Assembly (NCBI RefSeq): GCF_001885585.1
Contig: NZ_LSRP01000140.1
Location: forward strand, 62,001-126,000
Origin: Pararhizobium antarcticum
GTDB lineage: Bacteria > Pseudomonadota > Alphaproteobacteria > Rhizobiales > Rhizobiaceae
Direction: 5' to 3'
Length of the DNA stretch: 64,000 nt
Position numbers and translations under genes: made by a program. Below are positions 63,665 to 64,000 of this stretch, piece after piece; position 1 is the first letter of the stretch, and each line of letters starts with the position of its first letter. Under the pieces are notes generated by a model, which ran no database searches, had not been told where the DNA came from, and saw only the letters and a program-made list of their open reading frames with translations.

Positions 63665-64000
63665 GTGAGCGAAACACATCCATCGAGACTGGTTTTCCCC
63701 GCGGCCATCCTTTCCTTCGCAGGGATGCTTCTTGTCCTCGCCTGGCCGGCAACCGCGGATGCAAAAGCCTGCAGCGTGAAAGTGTTATCGGCGCTGCGCG
63801 AACCCGCAACAAAACAGGACTCCAGCCTGGAACTCCGCTGCGATCTGGCGCTGAAACCGGATGATGTCATCACCAAGCGCCTCCTCGTCTCCGGAGAGAA
63901 GGCCTCGGGCATCACGCTCGACTGCAACGGGGCAATGCTTGACGGCTCCCGCGGGACGGTGAATTTCGGAAAGCCGAGCCTTCTGATCCGCTCGATGCGC
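63665..64000 (+). CDS. secreted beta-helix-like protein (5' part, cut by window edge)
   Basis: An open frame from GTG 63665 to the right edge, 112 codons. AGGAGACGGC precedes it. The N-terminus is a signal peptide (LVFPAAILSFAGMLLVLAW, cut near TADAKAC). The mature start carries a regular pattern, VITKRLLVSGEKASGITLDCNGAMLDG, in pieces, that resembles parallel beta-helix proteins such as NosD or pectate lyases. Function unknown; a polysaccharide-active or surface protein is plausible. Confidence 0.75.
   Translation, partial: MSETHPSRLVFPAAILSFAGMLLVLAWPATADAKACSVKVLSALREPATKQDSSLELRCDLALKPDDVITKRLLVSGEKASGITLDCNGAMLDGSRGTVNFGKPSLLIRSMR

Noticed and set aside
1-64000. CRISPR array, tRNA, rRNA, prophage or insertion sequence
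   Set aside because: No regularly spaced direct repeats, no cloverleaf or rRNA-like sequence, and no transposase, integrase or phage structural gene were seen.

Overview
The window looks like a stretch of core chromosome from a Rhizobiales alphaproteobacterium (Rhizobium/Agrobacterium/Sinorhizobium type). The evidence is gene content and order: mutS-glnD-murJ-trpS next to a two-domain NADP-malic enzyme gene and an olsB-like acyltransferase gene; lptC-lptA-lptB-rpoN-hpf-ptsN; hrcA-grpE divergent from rph; and an imelysin iron locus behind a possible Irr-type box. The DNA is GC-rich with strong third-position bias, so most genes have long empty antisense frames. I see no tRNA, rRNA, CRISPR array, prophage or insertion sequence. 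About sixty genes are supported, including a NifU-type gene cut by the left edge and a secreted beta-helix-like protein cut by the right edge.

Layout. 1-10.2 kb (minus strand): NifU-like scaffold, universal stress protein, trpS, a VOC protein, murJ, glnD (nitrogen sensing through PII) and mutS. 10.3-12.6 kb (plus): malic enzyme. 12.9-18.7 kb (minus): olsB-like gene, a membrane hybrid histidine kinase, and a coupled run of two RNA methyltransferases and lspA. 18.9-21.2 kb: CoxG-like protein (plus) facing a LapA-like protein, ihfB and sppA (minus). 21.4-27 kb (plus): LPS transport genes, rpoN, hpf and ptsN. 27.2-29.2 kb: an SDR and a covalent-FAD-type oxidase. 29.3-31.1 kb (minus): grpE and hrcA. 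31.3-34.5 kb (plus): rph, VOC, rdgB, hemW. 34.5-36 kb: a MarR repressor divergent from an EamA exporter, with a perfect palindrome between them. 36-44.4 kb: mostly metabolic genes on the minus strand (proC, M29 aminopeptidase, ybaK, YffB-like, YitT-like, aminotransferase, desuccinylase-like, 2H phosphoesterase-like), with a secreted protein and an Lrp regulator on plus. 44.6-46.3 kb (plus): a soluble histidine kinase with a single-domain response regulator. 46.3-49.6 kb (minus): guaA, mtnN, thioesterase, tspO. 49.65-54.8 kb (minus): a four-gene exported iron locus. 55-64 kb: HPP-family protein, rsmB, RlpA-like protein, epimerase-queG-gst, uppP, a 53-residue exported peptide, an NDUFA9-like protein and a DUF1330 protein.

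Most of the window is housekeeping. The parts that look least explained are the exported iron locus (imelysin, di-heme DUF1111 protein, a second imelysin that has lost its motif histidine, Tat-exported DUF1513 protein), which has a candidate iron box and a 13-bp intragenic hairpin; the MarR/EamA operator pair; the orphan kinase/receiver pair; the SDR/FAD-oxidase pair; a LexA-like box in front of the 2H phosphoesterase-like gene; and several structured intergenic elements, including a RIME-like palindrome and a perfect 27-bp tandem duplication.
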